Of a stretch of DNA of 64,000 bases, positions 1-7,888 are shown piece by piece; position 1 is the stretch's first letter; every line of letters begins with the position of its first letter. Source of the stretch: JBJHBP01 sp050485645. Its GTDB lineage: Bacteria; Pseudomonadota; Gammaproteobacteria; Steroidobacterales; Rariloculaceae. The stretch lies in assembly GCA_050485645.1 (NCBI GenBank), contig JBJHBT010000020.1, forward strand, positions 1 through 64,000. The letters run 5' to 3'. Both the position numbers and the translations under genes were made by a program. Under the pieces are notes generated by a model. That model was not told the origin of the DNA. It was given only the letters and a program-made list of their open reading frames with translations, and did no database searches.

Positions 1-395
1 TCCTGCCTCTCCGGGGCAGCGGCAGGTTCGTCGCAAGCGTGCGCAATTGGCTCATCGAATACCTGCCGGCATCTCGTGCAGTAGTATCCAGTACGATCCG
101 GGCCGCTAGCCAGATCCGCGCCGATCACTTCCTGCCTCTCCGGGGCAGCGCCGAGCGTCGGCGTATTGCGCGAGATCGTCTGCCGGCACAGGGCGCAGAT
201 ATGCGATCCGATCGTCTCCACGTGGTTGCCCTCGATAGTGCCGGGGCATTGAGTCTCCGGGGCAGCGGCGTATTCGCGCGCTACGAGAAAGGCACCGTCG
301 CCAAGGTGGCAACCGTTCTCGCAGACTATCTCGTCCGACTCGTAGTAGGCCGGCCCGCCGCACTCAGGGCAGGGGGTTTCTTCGAGTTCACTCAT
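1..395 (-). CDS. Modular zinc-ribbon phage protein, 3' end outside window
   Basis: I read this by translating the minus strand from the ATG at 395; the frame stays open to the window edge, so the C-terminus is missing. A strong GGAGG lies just upstream of the ATG. The protein contains repeated Cys pairs: CPEC, then CENGC, then CALC, then CTRC, a zinc-ribbon pattern. The modules are separated by nearly identical short linkers (AAAPETQ, GAAPERQ, AAAPERQ), which explains the threefold DNA repeat ctccggggcagcg at about 8, 138 and 250. It is the most distal visible gene of the leftward early operon. Zinc binding is inferred from spacing; no function is known to me. Confidence 0.75.
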   Translation of the reverse strand, partial: MSELEETPCPECGGPAYYESDEIVCENGCHLGDGAFLVAREYAAAPETQCPGTIEGNHVETIGSHICALCRQTISRNTPTLGAAPERQEVIGADLASGPDRTGYYCTRCRQVFDEPIAHACDEPAAAPERQ

Positions 396-406
396 CGCTG
401 CCTCCT

Positions 407-550
407 CTACTCTTTCCATCGGACGATATACCAGCGCGGGCCGGGATTGCGCCAGATCGGCAGGAACACGACGCGCCCGGTGTCTTCGTGCTGCCACGTC
501 CACCACAGCCATCGCGTCAGTGGGCTATTCTGGAGCCGTTGCAAGATCAT
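407..550 (-). CDS. Small Trp-rich phage protein (47 aa)
   Basis: A 47-codon frame with ATG at 550 and a perfect GGAGG Shine-Dalgarno, ending 11 bp before the next gene's start. It contains seven Trp residues (WLWW and RWYIV segments among them) and a positively charged end. The spacing and the same GGAGGCAGCG leader as the neighbouring gene support it as part of the early operon. I do not recognise the family. The Trp-rich beta-like pattern could suit a small protein-binding module, but that is a guess. Confidence 0.6.
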   Translation of the reverse strand: MILQRLQNSPLTRWLWWTWQHEDTGRVVFLPIWRNPGPRWYIVRWKE

Positions 551-594
551 CGCTGCCTCCTGTGCTTATCGCTGTCCGGGCCGTTCAGGTCCGT

Positions 595-825
595 CTACCG
601 TCCGCAGAAGGCTTGATTGCGCGTCACCTTTCCGGCCGCCTTCGCGCCGCGTTTGATACGCTTCAGCTCGGCTTGCGCTTGCGCGAGCGTGATCTCTCCG
701 CTCTTGACGCGCGCCAGCAGCACCTTACGAACTTCCATGCTATCTGCTACGCGGCCATCCGCTTCGGCCTGCTTTTGTGCCTTCCGCTGTGCCTGTAACT
801 TCAAAAAGCGATCACCTTTAGCCAT
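595..825 (-). CDS. Small charged early phage protein
   Basis: Start chosen at MAKGDRF (825), preceded by GAGGTAAGACAC; the longer upstream frame lacks a ribosome site. The 76 aa are helical and Lys/Arg/Gln/Ala-rich, with a predicted long helix around residues 5-60. The start overlaps the end of the upstream gene by 8 bp, so translation is probably coupled. Such basic helical proteins are common in lambdoid early regions; the function is unknown. Confidence 0.6.
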   Translation of the reverse strand: MAKGDRFLKLQAQRKAQKQAEADGRVADSMEVRKVLLARVKSGEITLAQAQAELKRIKRGAKAAGKVTRNQAFCGR

Positions 826-1069
826 GTGTCTTACCTCTATTCGGTCGCTGCTTGCCCTCAACGAACATAGTGCACTGCTCATTATCGCCTTCCGAGTTTC
901 GCGGAATCAGAATGTGCAGGATGCTTTCCTTGTTGTTGCACTCGTCATAGTTGTGCAGAAGGTGCGCCAACATGACCGCGCAGCCGTTCTTGTCGTCTCG
1001 GTGAATGCACCGAGAGCAATACTCAGCTTCGTACATATCGCCGGCCGTGCCGTTCGGGAAGTAGGCCAT
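818..1069 (-). CDS. Cys-rich small phage protein
   Basis: An 83-aa protein with a CSRCIH pair near residue 18, then Cys at about 30, 44 and 66, giving a possible metal site at its N-terminal half. The ATG at 1069 overlaps the stop of the 21-codon frame upstream (TAATG). It belongs to the overlapping chain of the leftward early operon. Family not recognised beyond general resemblance to small Cys-rich phage early proteins. Confidence 0.65.
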   Translation of the reverse strand: MAYFPNGTAGDMYEAEYCSRCIHRDDKNGCAVMLAHLLHNYDECNNKESILHILIPRNSEGDNEQCTMFVEGKQRPNRGKTHG

Positions 1070-1134
1070 TACTGTAGCTCCCGTATCTGACTCATCCGGC
1101 GTTCGTGGGCCTCGTTCGTGTCGTCGTCAAACAT
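1069..1134 (-). CDS. Very small ORF, 21 aa, translationally coupled
   Basis: A 21-codon frame whose ATG (1134) overlaps the stop of the upstream gene and whose TAA overlaps the ATG of the downstream gene. The tight start/stop chaining at both ends is the only support. It may be a true micropeptide or simply a coupling device that carries ribosomes across the junction. Confidence 0.35.
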   Translation of the reverse strand: MFDDDTNEAHERRMSQIRELQ

Positions 1135-1450
1135 TCGAATCTCCGTCTCCCGACTGCGGGGATTGGCTCGGTCGTTCGGCCATTGCATCACCCTCCGCAG
1201 TGGCCTCCTGATGCGAGGAAAGTTTGGCGCGTTTCGCGAGCGAGTTCTCCACTTGCTGCATCGCCCAATCGAGCTTATCCGCCGGCATCTGGGCAACAAT
1301 TTCGGAGAGGTTCATAGCGAGCGCATCAGCGACACTGCGCCGTCCGTTATTGCGTCCGTACATGAGCTTGAACGTGCGTGTCTCCGCAGGGAGTCTAGAT
1401 AAGCCGTCCTGGATCTGTGCTCGTGCGAATTCTTGAAGTTGTTTGTTCAT
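1127..1450 (-). CDS. Hypothetical phage early protein (107 aa)
   Basis: ATG at 1450 overlaps the previous gene's stop by 4 bp. The protein is helical in its first 80 residues, with an acidic and polar tail rich in Ser, Gln and Asp. No motif is recognised. Position within the overlapping early operon makes it a real gene with unknown role. Confidence 0.65.
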   Translation of the reverse strand: MNKQLQEFARAQIQDGLSRLPAETRTFKLMYGRNNGRRSVADALAMNLSEIVAQMPADKLDWAMQQVENSLAKRAKLSSHQEATAEGDAMAERPSQSPQSGDGDSNV

Positions 1451-1863
1451 GAGTCCTCCGTAGTCTCCGCATACGGATCAATGCCAGCCATTGCCTTGGC
1501 GCGGGCGATGGCGTCGTAGCGTTTGAGGTAAACGAGTCCGCGCGCTAAAAATATCTGGCGAGAATTGCTCCATGCAGCACTCGAATACCAACTGTCTAGC
1601 GATGGGTCGGGAACGTAAAAAGACGCAGAGCACTCCGGCGCTTCCGTCTCCGGCGCAGGCACCTCAAAGCCGTTGCACATGATGGTGCGCGGGCGGGCGC
1701 GGTAGCGGTCATCTATAAAGAAGCACGTCGGCTCGCCTGCCATTGACATCCACTCTCTCCGGCCTTTGTGAAAGAACTGCGCCCTCTCCGGATTCATCAC
1801 GCACTCGCGTACGCCGGCGGACCATTCGTTCCATTGGGCTTCGGTCATCAGTGGTTTGGTCAT
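1447..1863 (-). CDS. Hypothetical phage early protein (138 aa)
   Basis: Starts at 1863 and overlaps its neighbours by 4 bp at each end. The N-terminal half is rich in aromatic and charged residues (EAQWNEWSAGV, RREWMSM), followed by a Pro-rich linker near residue 70 and a helical C-terminus. No known domain is recognised. The overlapping layout and codon use match the rest of the operon. Confidence 0.65.
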   Translation of the reverse strand: MTKPLMTEAQWNEWSAGVRECVMNPERAQFFHKGRREWMSMAGEPTCFFIDDRYRARPRTIMCNGFEVPAPETEAPECSASFYVPDPSLDSWYSSAAWSNSRQIFLARGLVYLKRYDAIARAKAMAGIDPYAETTEDS

Positions 1864-2045
1864 CGTGACTGCTCCCTTATCGGCTCGCCTCGGACGGTGA
1901 TGTGTGGGTCGTCCTCAACCCGGTACGGTGCCCGTGGATCGGTAGAGCGCTGCAGGTGCCCGCGATTGGCCAGCATATGAGCGTGGTCCACAGTGACCCG
2001 GTACACCTGGCCGCGAAATCCGACGTTGATGTGTTCGTTTCTCAT
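1860..2045 (-). CDS. Small phage protein (61 aa)
   Basis: A 61-aa frame starting at 2045 and sharing 4-bp overlaps with the methyltransferase gene upstream and the 138-aa gene downstream. The sequence (GFRGQVYRVTVDHAHML) suggests a small beta-hairpin plus helix fold. No function can be assigned. Confidence 0.6.
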   Translation of the reverse strand: MRNEHINVGFRGQVYRVTVDHAHMLANRGHLQRSTDPRAPYRVEDDPHITVRGEPIREQSR

Positions 2046-3379
2046 GCCACCGCCCGTTCCACCGGCTCGACAACGTTCGCGCGAACCAGCGCTTCGGAGA
2101 CTGCCGGCGGCACGCTGTTGCCGACCATGCGAACCTGCGCCGTCTTGGTCAGCCGCTTGCCGGCTATTTCAGGGTCGATGACATAGCTGTCCGGGAAGCT
2201 CTGCGCCCGATACAGTTCGCGCGGCGTCAGCATGCGCATACCGATATCGACTATGCGGTGCGGCTGGCCATTGACGGTCACCAGCCCGAACCGGTCCTTC
2301 GCCGTGATCGTGTGCAGAGGCTCGTCGCAGCGGACACCGTCGCGCTCGTTGCCGTAGAACTTCACGAGAAACGCATGCACCAGCGCGTGATGGTCGACAG
2401 TGGTGATCGTGTCGAGCGGTGCGCGCATGTCGATGCCCGGGCCGGTGTAGTTGCCGCCGTAGTGCTTGGCGATGAAGGCCGCGACGATGGCGCCTTGGCT
2501 GCCCTGCGCGGTGACAGTTGCATAGGGGGCGCGGATATCCCGGACCCGCGGCGCCTGGCCTTCTCGTTCACCGTTCCGGGTGTTGATGAGGCACGCGCCC
2601 GCCGTGCCGCCCGCGGTCGGCACGATGAACGGCTTCGAATCCTCGACCACGTACCGCATGACGCCTCGCGCGATCCGGCGCAGCGTGGCCTCGGCCAGCG
2701 GGCGCTTACGCTCGAAGATTGAGGGGCAAGGTATTGACCAGTCGATGCATTCAGCAGCAGCGCGGTACGGTGCGGCGCCGGTGAACTCCCCGTGTGATGC
2801 CGGCGGGAACACGATGTCTTCACCATCCCTGCGGGCGATCACGAACAGCCGCTTGCGGGTCGTCGGGGCACCGTAGTCGCAGGCCCGAAGCTCGCGCATG
2901 TCGATCTGGTAGCCCAGGTTCTCGATCTGCCGGTGCCAGCGCCGGAACGTCATGCCGCGACGAATCGGGCACGGCCGGCCATCTTCGAGCAACGGCCCCC
3001 AGTGCTGAAACTCTTCGACGTTCTCCAGCATGATGACGCGCGGACGCACGGCTTTCGCCCATCGGACAACGAGCCACGCCAGCCCACGCCTGCGCCGGGC
3101 CCGATTGCGATCCCGGAATGGCTTGCTGCCCCGTGCCTTCGAGTGATACGTGCAGTCAGGGGAGAACCAGCCAAGCGCAACCTCACGGCCGCGGGCCAAC
3201 GCTACCGGATCGATGTCCCACACGCTTTCGCAGAAGTGGTGCGTGCGCGGGTGGTTCGCCTTGTGCATCGCAATCGCCTCCGCATCGTGGTTGATGGCGA
3301 AGTCGACCGGCCGGCCCAGAGCCGTCTCGATGCCCTGGCTGGCTCCGCCCCCGCCAGCGAAGTTATCCACTACGATCAC
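2042..3379 (-). CDS. C5-cytosine DNA methyltransferase
   Basis: A 445-aa orphan methyltransferase that should transfer a methyl group from SAM to C5 of cytosine in DNA. Visible motifs: motif I FAGGGGAS at residue 7, motif IV around FSPDCTYHS (about 72-80) where the nucleophile Cys sits in PDC rather than the usual PPC, motif VI ENVEE (about 119), and the C-terminal motifs RELYRAQSFP and VGNSVPP. The target-recognition region is the long variable segment at about 200-370. No restriction gene is adjacent, so it probably protects phage DNA from host restriction. It overlaps the downstream 61-aa gene and the upstream ATPase by 4 bp each. Confidence 0.93.
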   Translation of the reverse strand: MIVVDNFAGGGGASQGIETALGRPVDFAINHDAEAIAMHKANHPRTHHFCESVWDIDPVALARGREVALGWFSPDCTYHSKARGSKPFRDRNRARRRRGLAWLVVRWAKAVRPRVIMLENVEEFQHWGPLLEDGRPCPIRRGMTFRRWHRQIENLGYQIDMRELRACDYGAPTTRKRLFVIARRDGEDIVFPPASHGEFTGAAPYRAAAECIDWSIPCPSIFERKRPLAEATLRRIARGVMRYVVEDSKPFIVPTAGGTAGACLINTRNGEREGQAPRVRDIRAPYATVTAQGSQGAIVAAFIAKHYGGNYTGPGIDMRAPLDTITTVDHHALVHAFLVKFYGNERDGVRCDEPLHTITAKDRFGLVTVNGQPHRIVDIGMRMLTPRELYRAQSFPDSYVIDPEIAGKRLTKTAQVRMVGNSVPPAVSEALVRANVVEPVERAVA

Positions 3380-4719
3380 GCCGCGTCCTCAGCTTTCGCC
3401 GCGACAAGTTCGCCGTCAGATATTACGAACCCGACCTTGCCCGACGAATCCACTTTCTCGACCCACACCTGCATGTCCTGCTCGTCGGCCATCTGGGCCA
3501 GCAGTGTCATTCCGTCATCGTCCAGCAACGACCCGTCGCGGATGCGTATGACACGCAGCTTGGGATTCATCGCCGAGGCAATCGCCACGCTCGCGCGAAG
3601 CTGTTCGGCGTCGCTCGCCTGGTCGAATGGCACGCCGTCGAGCGTGACGCCGGTCGCGTCGAACGACAGCCCCGGCACCGGGAGCTCCGATTCCGAAATG
3701 GCCTTGGCTTTGGCGGCGTCGCGCTCGTGCATCGCGGCGGTCAGCGCGTCAGATTGTTTCTCGGCCGCTTCCGCATCGGCCTCCACTTGCTTGCGCTCGG
3801 CGATGATGCGCTCGCGTTCATCGATCGAACGATTTGCCTCACGGCTGGCGGTGATCTTTTGGCGGATCAGGGTCGTATCCAACGGTTCTGGTAGCGCCCC
3901 TGCTTCAGCCAGGCGCTGGGTCATGGCGTTGGCTTCCTCGAGCTGCGCTTTCGCCGTGCCTTCGGCCACCGTCGCCTGTTCCAGCAATTCTTGCGCTCGG
4001 CGACGCAAGTCTTCCGCCTTGGCTTTTTCTTGCTCTGCCGATTGGCCCAGCTGCCGGGCCTGATCCTCCAACTTTTCGCGCCGCGCCTTCCTGGCCTCGA
4101 TCTGGGCGTTGTGCTCGCCTGCCTGTTCGAGCTCGTTCACCAGGGCCGACTCGTCAACGCGCTCCGTGTGCTGGACGTCCGGGACGGTCAGCGTGGCGAG
4201 CCGCGCCCGCAGTTCCTTCGCGCGTCGATTGATGTCACGGCGCTTGTCGTAGTCGGCCTGGTTCTGGCGTTCGATCTCGTCGAAATCCACGCCCGGCACG
4301 AACCGACGCATCGTGTCGATCTGCTCGGCCGGCTTCATGCGCGTGAAGGCGAGCGGGTCGAACGACAGTTCGCCGAGCAGCTCGTCCAGCACCTTCTGCG
4401 GAGAACGGAACACGGCGCCGTCTGTCGACTCCACCGTGATCGATGTGGTCACCTTGGCGTCATCGTCCTTCTTGCGGTTGAAGGTGCGCGTCACCACGAG
4501 TTCGCCGAGGTCCAGGCGGATCCGCGCCTTGGTAGCCCCGTTGCGGATCGGCGCGGCCTGGATGTGCGTTGCCCCCGAAAGTCCCCACCACAGCGCGTCC
4601 AACACCGAGGTTTTGCCAGCGCCGTTCTTCCCTGTGATCTGAACTATGTTTCCATCGGGCTTGATCTCGACCGCGACCAGTCGTTTTACGTTTTCGGCCT
4701 GCAGGCAAATGATCTTCAT
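3376..4719 (-). CDS. SMC/RecF-like AAA ATPase
   Basis: A 447-aa ATPase with an N-terminal Walker A (GKNGAGKT, residues 30-37), a central coiled coil of about 200 residues rich in Glu, Lys, Arg and Ala, and a C-terminal ATPase half with the ABC-like region around LRASVAIASA and a Walker-B-like segment near RIRDGSLLDDD. Proteins of this layout act in DNA recombination or end processing. It sits between the methyltransferase and a RecA-like ATPase, both overlapping by 4 bp, so it is likely part of the phage recombination module. No zinc hook is seen in the coiled coil, and the protein is shorter than RecN or SbcC. Confidence 0.85.
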   Translation of the reverse strand: MKIICLQAENVKRLVAVEIKPDGNIVQITGKNGAGKTSVLDALWWGLSGATHIQAAPIRNGATKARIRLDLGELVVTRTFNRKKDDDAKVTTSITVESTDGAVFRSPQKVLDELLGELSFDPLAFTRMKPAEQIDTMRRFVPGVDFDEIERQNQADYDKRRDINRRAKELRARLATLTVPDVQHTERVDESALVNELEQAGEHNAQIEARKARREKLEDQARQLGQSAEQEKAKAEDLRRRAQELLEQATVAEGTAKAQLEEANAMTQRLAEAGALPEPLDTTLIRQKITASREANRSIDERERIIAERKQVEADAEAAEKQSDALTAAMHERDAAKAKAISESELPVPGLSFDATGVTLDGVPFDQASDAEQLRASVAIASAMNPKLRVIRIRDGSLLDDDGMTLLAQMADEQDMQVWVEKVDSSGKVGFVISDGELVAAKAEDAA

Positions 4720-5759
4720 AGCGGCACTTCCTCCAGTTCAGCAACCGCGGACGCCGTGTCGTAGTGCGGGACGGCCTCATCGAAACCAGCGGCCTCGTTC
4801 GCCGCTTCGATGCGTATCCTGGCGGTATCGCTCGCAGCCTTAAGCGCCTTTTTCCCGGGCGCAGTGAGCGATCCCCATGCCGCAGCCCGCTGCTTCTCGA
4901 GATTGTCGAAATCCGCCTGACTGGTGCACTTCTCGTACTGCTGCCTGAGATCGTCGGCACCGTTTTCGTCGTCGCCTTCTCCGGCAGCCCACCGGGCCAT
5001 CTGCTCTCCGATGCTCTCGTCCAGCGGCTTGCCCGCAGACCCGGTGAAAATCCCGCGAAACTGCTCCGGCACTTTCACCATCATCTGCTCGCCGGGTTCG
5101 TCGCTCTGCAGCGTCGGTACGCCACCGGCGCCCGGCAGCAGCAGCGCTTTGGCGGTCAACTCGTAAACGAATTCCTCCCCGGCAATCGGCATGAAGCCCA
5201 TCTGGGTGATTTGCGTCTTGCCCTTACCCGTCTGGACTTTGATTTTGTTCTTCGCCCTGAAGCAGAAGACGAAGTTGCACTGCGCCTGCAAGATCGCCTG
5301 AATGAGTTTGCGCCGAGCCGCCTTCGGCTTGGCCCAGGCCGTCATCTGAACCTTGCTGGCGTCGTTTGTCTTCCACAGGGTCTTGAGCCGCTCAATCTCA
5401 GCCTCGTGCCATTCGAGCAGTCCGCCGGGGCCTTCGTGCTCATGCGACATGCTGTCGACCACGATGATCTTTCCACCCTGCTTTACGCAGTGCTCTATCG
5501 CTGCGATGTAGTCGTCAGATGAAAACGGCGGATCGAACGGCACGTGCCGGAACCTGAACAGCTCTGCATAGTGCAGTGCGCGGCTCGACTCGGTATCGAT
5601 CAGGAAGATGTCCCCGCCGGTCACGCGCTGCATGCCCGTGGCGAGTCGGAGCGCGGAGAACGTCTTGCCGCTGCCGGACGGACCGGCAACGCCGAACAGT
5701 AGCGGCGTTGCGGTCCTGACGGCGGGCCTGTCTTGGAATTGTCGTTGTACTGCAGCCAT
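4716..5759 (-). CDS. RecA-like phage ATPase (Sak4-type recombination protein candidate)
   Basis: Start placed at MAAVQRQF (5759), behind GGAGAGGATCA; the longer upstream frame has no ribosome site. The 347 aa begin with a Walker A (GPSGSGKT, about residues 28-35) and a Walker B (KIIVVDSMSHE, about 98-108), followed by a RecA-core-like segment. The acidic Glu/Asp-rich C-terminal third is typical of ssDNA-associated proteins. Phage ATPases of this kind in the Sak4 group work with a nuclease in single-strand annealing; the PD-(D/E)XK gene immediately upstream agrees. Assignment to Sak4 is inference. Confidence 0.75.
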   Translation of the reverse strand: MAAVQRQFQDRPAVRTATPLLFGVAGPSGSGKTFSALRLATGMQRVTGGDIFLIDTESSRALHYAELFRFRHVPFDPPFSSDDYIAAIEHCVKQGGKIIVVDSMSHEHEGPGGLLEWHEAEIERLKTLWKTNDASKVQMTAWAKPKAARRKLIQAILQAQCNFVFCFRAKNKIKVQTGKGKTQITQMGFMPIAGEEFVYELTAKALLLPGAGGVPTLQSDEPGEQMMVKVPEQFRGIFTGSAGKPLDESIGEQMARWAAGEGDDENGADDLRQQYEKCTSQADFDNLEKQRAAAWGSLTAPGKKALKAASDTARIRIEAANEAAGFDEAVPHYDTASAVAELEEVPL

Positions 5760-5770
5760 TGATCCTCTCC

Positions 5771-6664
5771 TTAAGCGAATTCTTCGGCAGCCTCTTCCTG
5801 CATCAGCGCCCATGCCGGGGCATCGAGCTCGATGGGTGCTTTGGTGTAGCTGGGCCAGTAGTTGCGCGCCAGACAGTCCTCCCACGTGGCGACGGCCCTC
5901 GCCCAGCGGCGGTCGCCGAGCTCGCGTAGCGTGCCGCTTGGTCGCGCTGGCACCACGGCGTAGGGCGGTTCAAGCTCCATGAACAGCATCACGTAATCAA
6001 CGCGCCCTGCCAGATCAGGCCGGAGCCGTTCCACGGCCGATATGTAGGCGGCGTGCTGGATGTCATAACCGTATTCGGCTGCGCTGCGCTCGCACGTGCG
6101 TCGATCTGCGCTGCGGATCTTCTTGACGTCGTAGATGGCACCAGCTTCGGGCGACAGGACCATATGATCCATTTTCCCGCGGCACAGCACGTCGCCTAGA
6201 TTGCCGTCTTCGACCCACTCTATTGCCACCTCACTCTGGCCGCACAGATCGATCCCGAATGCACGGATGTTCTGCCGCAGCACGCGGGCAGCCGATTCGA
6301 GCGACTCGTACTTGTGCTCGAGCACCGGCGTTCGACCTGCTGCGATGGCCTCGTCTCTGGCCTCCCGGGCAGCTTTCGTCCGGAAGTCGTCGAAACCACG
6401 GACCACTACTATCTGTTCGTGCCCTTCGTCCAGCACCAGCGCGTGGATCACGTCACCGTCCTTGGTGGCGTCGGTCGGTTCGCGTCGGATGCCGCCGAGC
6501 TTCGGGTGCTCCGTCCAAGCGTGTAGCGGCGAGCGAGTGACCAACGTCCGTGCGATCGACTGTGACAACGAAGGCGTCTCGCACGGATCGGCGAAATACT
6601 CCTCCGCCGTGCACTCGAGGATGCGCGCACGTGGCTCGTCAATTGGTTCTGGTTTCGCGTTCAT
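5771..6664 (-). CDS. PD-(D/E)XK exonuclease (exodeoxyribonuclease VIII-like)
   Basis: Start set at MNAKPEP (6664) behind AGGAGCG, giving 297 aa. The nuclease core is visible as CRGKMDHMV followed by AIYDVKKIRSAD, i.e. an Asp before the strand and a D-x-K-K in the next strand, as in the PDDEXK-like domain of RecE-type exonucleases (DUF3799). An upstream SQSIARTL segment with nearby HAW fits the N-terminal part of that family. The likely role is 5'-strand resection, feeding the annealing ATPase downstream. Pairing of the two genes is seen in the sequence; the biochemical role is from family knowledge. Confidence 0.82.
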   Translation of the reverse strand: MNAKPEPIDEPRARILECTAEEYFADPCETPSLSQSIARTLVTRSPLHAWTEHPKLGGIRREPTDATKDGDVIHALVLDEGHEQIVVVRGFDDFRTKAAREARDEAIAAGRTPVLEHKYESLESAARVLRQNIRAFGIDLCGQSEVAIEWVEDGNLGDVLCRGKMDHMVLSPEAGAIYDVKKIRSADRRTCERSAAEYGYDIQHAAYISAVERLRPDLAGRVDYVMLFMELEPPYAVVPARPSGTLRELGDRRWARAVATWEDCLARNYWPSYTKAPIELDAPAWALMQEEAAEEFA

Positions 6665-6870
6665 CCCGTTCGCTCCTGTCGTTGCCGATAGATCTGCGAG
6701 AGCCACTTCCGTCCAGCGAGCCGGCGTTCGGCTTCTTCCCGGGCGGGGCGCTCCCGATTCAGCACATTCCTGGCCACGCGCTGGCGCCACTCCAGTTCGA
6801 TGCCAAGGTCACGTTGCTCCTGTGTCCGGATGTCCCGGTCTTGCAGGGCGCTCAACGTCAGCGTTTCCAT
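6661..6870 (-). CDS. Small helical phage protein (69 aa)
   Basis: Start at METLTLS (6870) gives 69 aa; the gene overlaps the nuclease start by 4 bp and the upstream gene by 13 bp. It is almost entirely charged helix (Arg, Glu, Gln), likely a coiled coil. Family not recognised. Confidence 0.55.
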   Translation of the reverse strand: METLTLSALQDRDIRTQEQRDLGIELEWRQRVARNVLNRERPAREEAERRLAGRKWLSQIYRQRQERTG

Positions 6871-7055
6871 CTGCGAACTCTCCCCTCGATATGCCGGCCG
6901 CGGTGGTTGCGCGGGTCGTGTCCCTGCGGCTCGAACAGCGCAAGGCCCGTCTCCAGTTCGCCCTCCACGATCGTGTAACCAGGCAGGTCCGTGGTGATCG
7001 TCCGATGCTTGCCGGACAGATCGCGATTGGCGGTGTATTCGTTCGCGCGGCTCAT
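6858..7055 (-). CDS. Small phage protein (65 aa)
   Basis: ATG at 7055 overlaps the upstream stop by 4 bp. A beta-rich N-terminal part (RTITTDLPGYTIVEGE) is followed by a basic tail. Real gene by operon layout; no function recognised. Confidence 0.55.
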   Translation of the reverse strand: MSRANEYTANRDLSGKHRTITTDLPGYTIVEGELETGLALFEPQGHDPRNHRGRHIEGRVRRWKR

Positions 7056-7468
7056 CGCAGCGCCGCTCTGATATCAGCCACACGCTCGCGGCTGTCGGCA
7101 GCGCGTTCGTCCGCCATGTAGTCGTCGACCGCGGGTGATTCGCGCCGGCGCGCCAGCTCCTTGGCGACATCGATCGAAAGTGCTGCGGATGAACCGGTCA
7201 GCAATGCTCTCGCGATGACACCGACGACCACTACCGCGAACCGCTCGTGCAGCAATGCGGCAATCATGGAGTCGCTGAGCGAGCGCATCAGTTCATCGCC
7301 ACAGAGGGCGTCCGAGATGTCATCCGGGGCGACGTCACGGTAGTACCTCATCGCCAGGTCGCAACGCGTGTGCAGCGGCAGATTTTCATAAGAGCCGTGG
7401 TCGTCCACAGCCTCCCGGACGGCCTGCTGATACGTGCGCGAATACAGTTCGCTGTTTTCTCGCGTCAT
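7052..7468 (-). CDS. Hypothetical phage early protein (138 aa)
   Basis: A helical 138-aa protein starting at 7468, 4 bp after the first gene of the operon. It has a central hydrophobic stretch (FAVVVVGVIARALL, about residues 76-90) that could be buried helix or a weak membrane segment. No motif recognised. Its position as second gene of the pL operon resembles where lambdoid phages carry anti-host or regulatory genes. Confidence 0.6.
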   Translation of the reverse strand: MTRENSELYSRTYQQAVREAVDDHGSYENLPLHTRCDLAMRYYRDVAPDDISDALCGDELMRSLSDSMIAALLHERFAVVVVGVIARALLTGSSAALSIDVAKELARRRESPAVDDYMADERAADSRERVADIRAALR

Positions 7469-7472
7469 AGCG

Positions 7473-7694
7473 TCACCCAGCCTGCCGACGAAGAAACATC
7501 GGGGTGCTGACCTGTTCGGCGTTTGCGCGACACCAGTCGGCCAATCCCGGGGTGCCGTAATCAGTCATTTCGATCTCGACGGTGGCGTCGAGGTCGTCGA
7601 GGTCGTCCCGCTCACGGCGCACGATAGATACGACGCGACGGGCCAGCTTGAGCTGGGCCAGGCGGGTCATTCGGCTGTTGGCGGTGTGCTTCAT
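7473..7694 (-). CDS. First gene of the leftward early operon (73 aa)
   Basis: ATG at 7694 has AGGAG 7 bp upstream and follows the inferred pL promoter by about 30 bp. The N-terminus is basic and helical (RLAQLKLARRVVSIVRR), the centre acidic (DDLDDLD). An N-like antitermination role is tempting from position and basic N-terminus but no motif proves it. Confidence 0.6.
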   Translation of the reverse strand: MKHTANSRMTRLAQLKLARRVVSIVRRERDDLDDLDATVEIEMTDYGTPGLADWCRANAEQVSTPMFLRRQAG

Positions 7695-7723
7695 GGCTCG
7701 ACTCCTGTGTGCATTGGGAGGCG

Positions 7724-7766
7724 AGTATGCAACTATCGGTTGCTCTCGTCAACAACCAATAGTTGC
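7724..7766 (-). promoter_or_regulatory. Leftward early promoter with two repressor operators
   Basis: On the minus strand a -35 box TTGACG (7747-7752) and a -10 box CATACT (7724-7729) are separated by 17 bp. A perfect palindrome GCAAC-TATCG-GTTGC (7729-7743) fills the spacer, and a second site (7753-7766, CAAC-N5-GTTG) lies just upstream of the -35. The same half-sites occur at the repressor/Cro junction, so these are inferred CI-type operators OL1 and OL2. Confidence 0.75.
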
Positions 7767-7888
7767 GTTCGTGGCGCAGGTCCGTCCGGCGGGGCAAAAT
7801 TCCGAGCAAAAGATGTGCGCCCCCTCACAGACGCGAGTACGCCGTCTGCGATATCTTCTCGCCAATGAATAGATGGGGAGCGCGGAGA

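Noticed and set aside
2933..4063. Plus-strand ORFs opposite the methyltransferase and ATPase
   Set aside because: Shadows; the minus-strand genes carry clear catalytic motifs.
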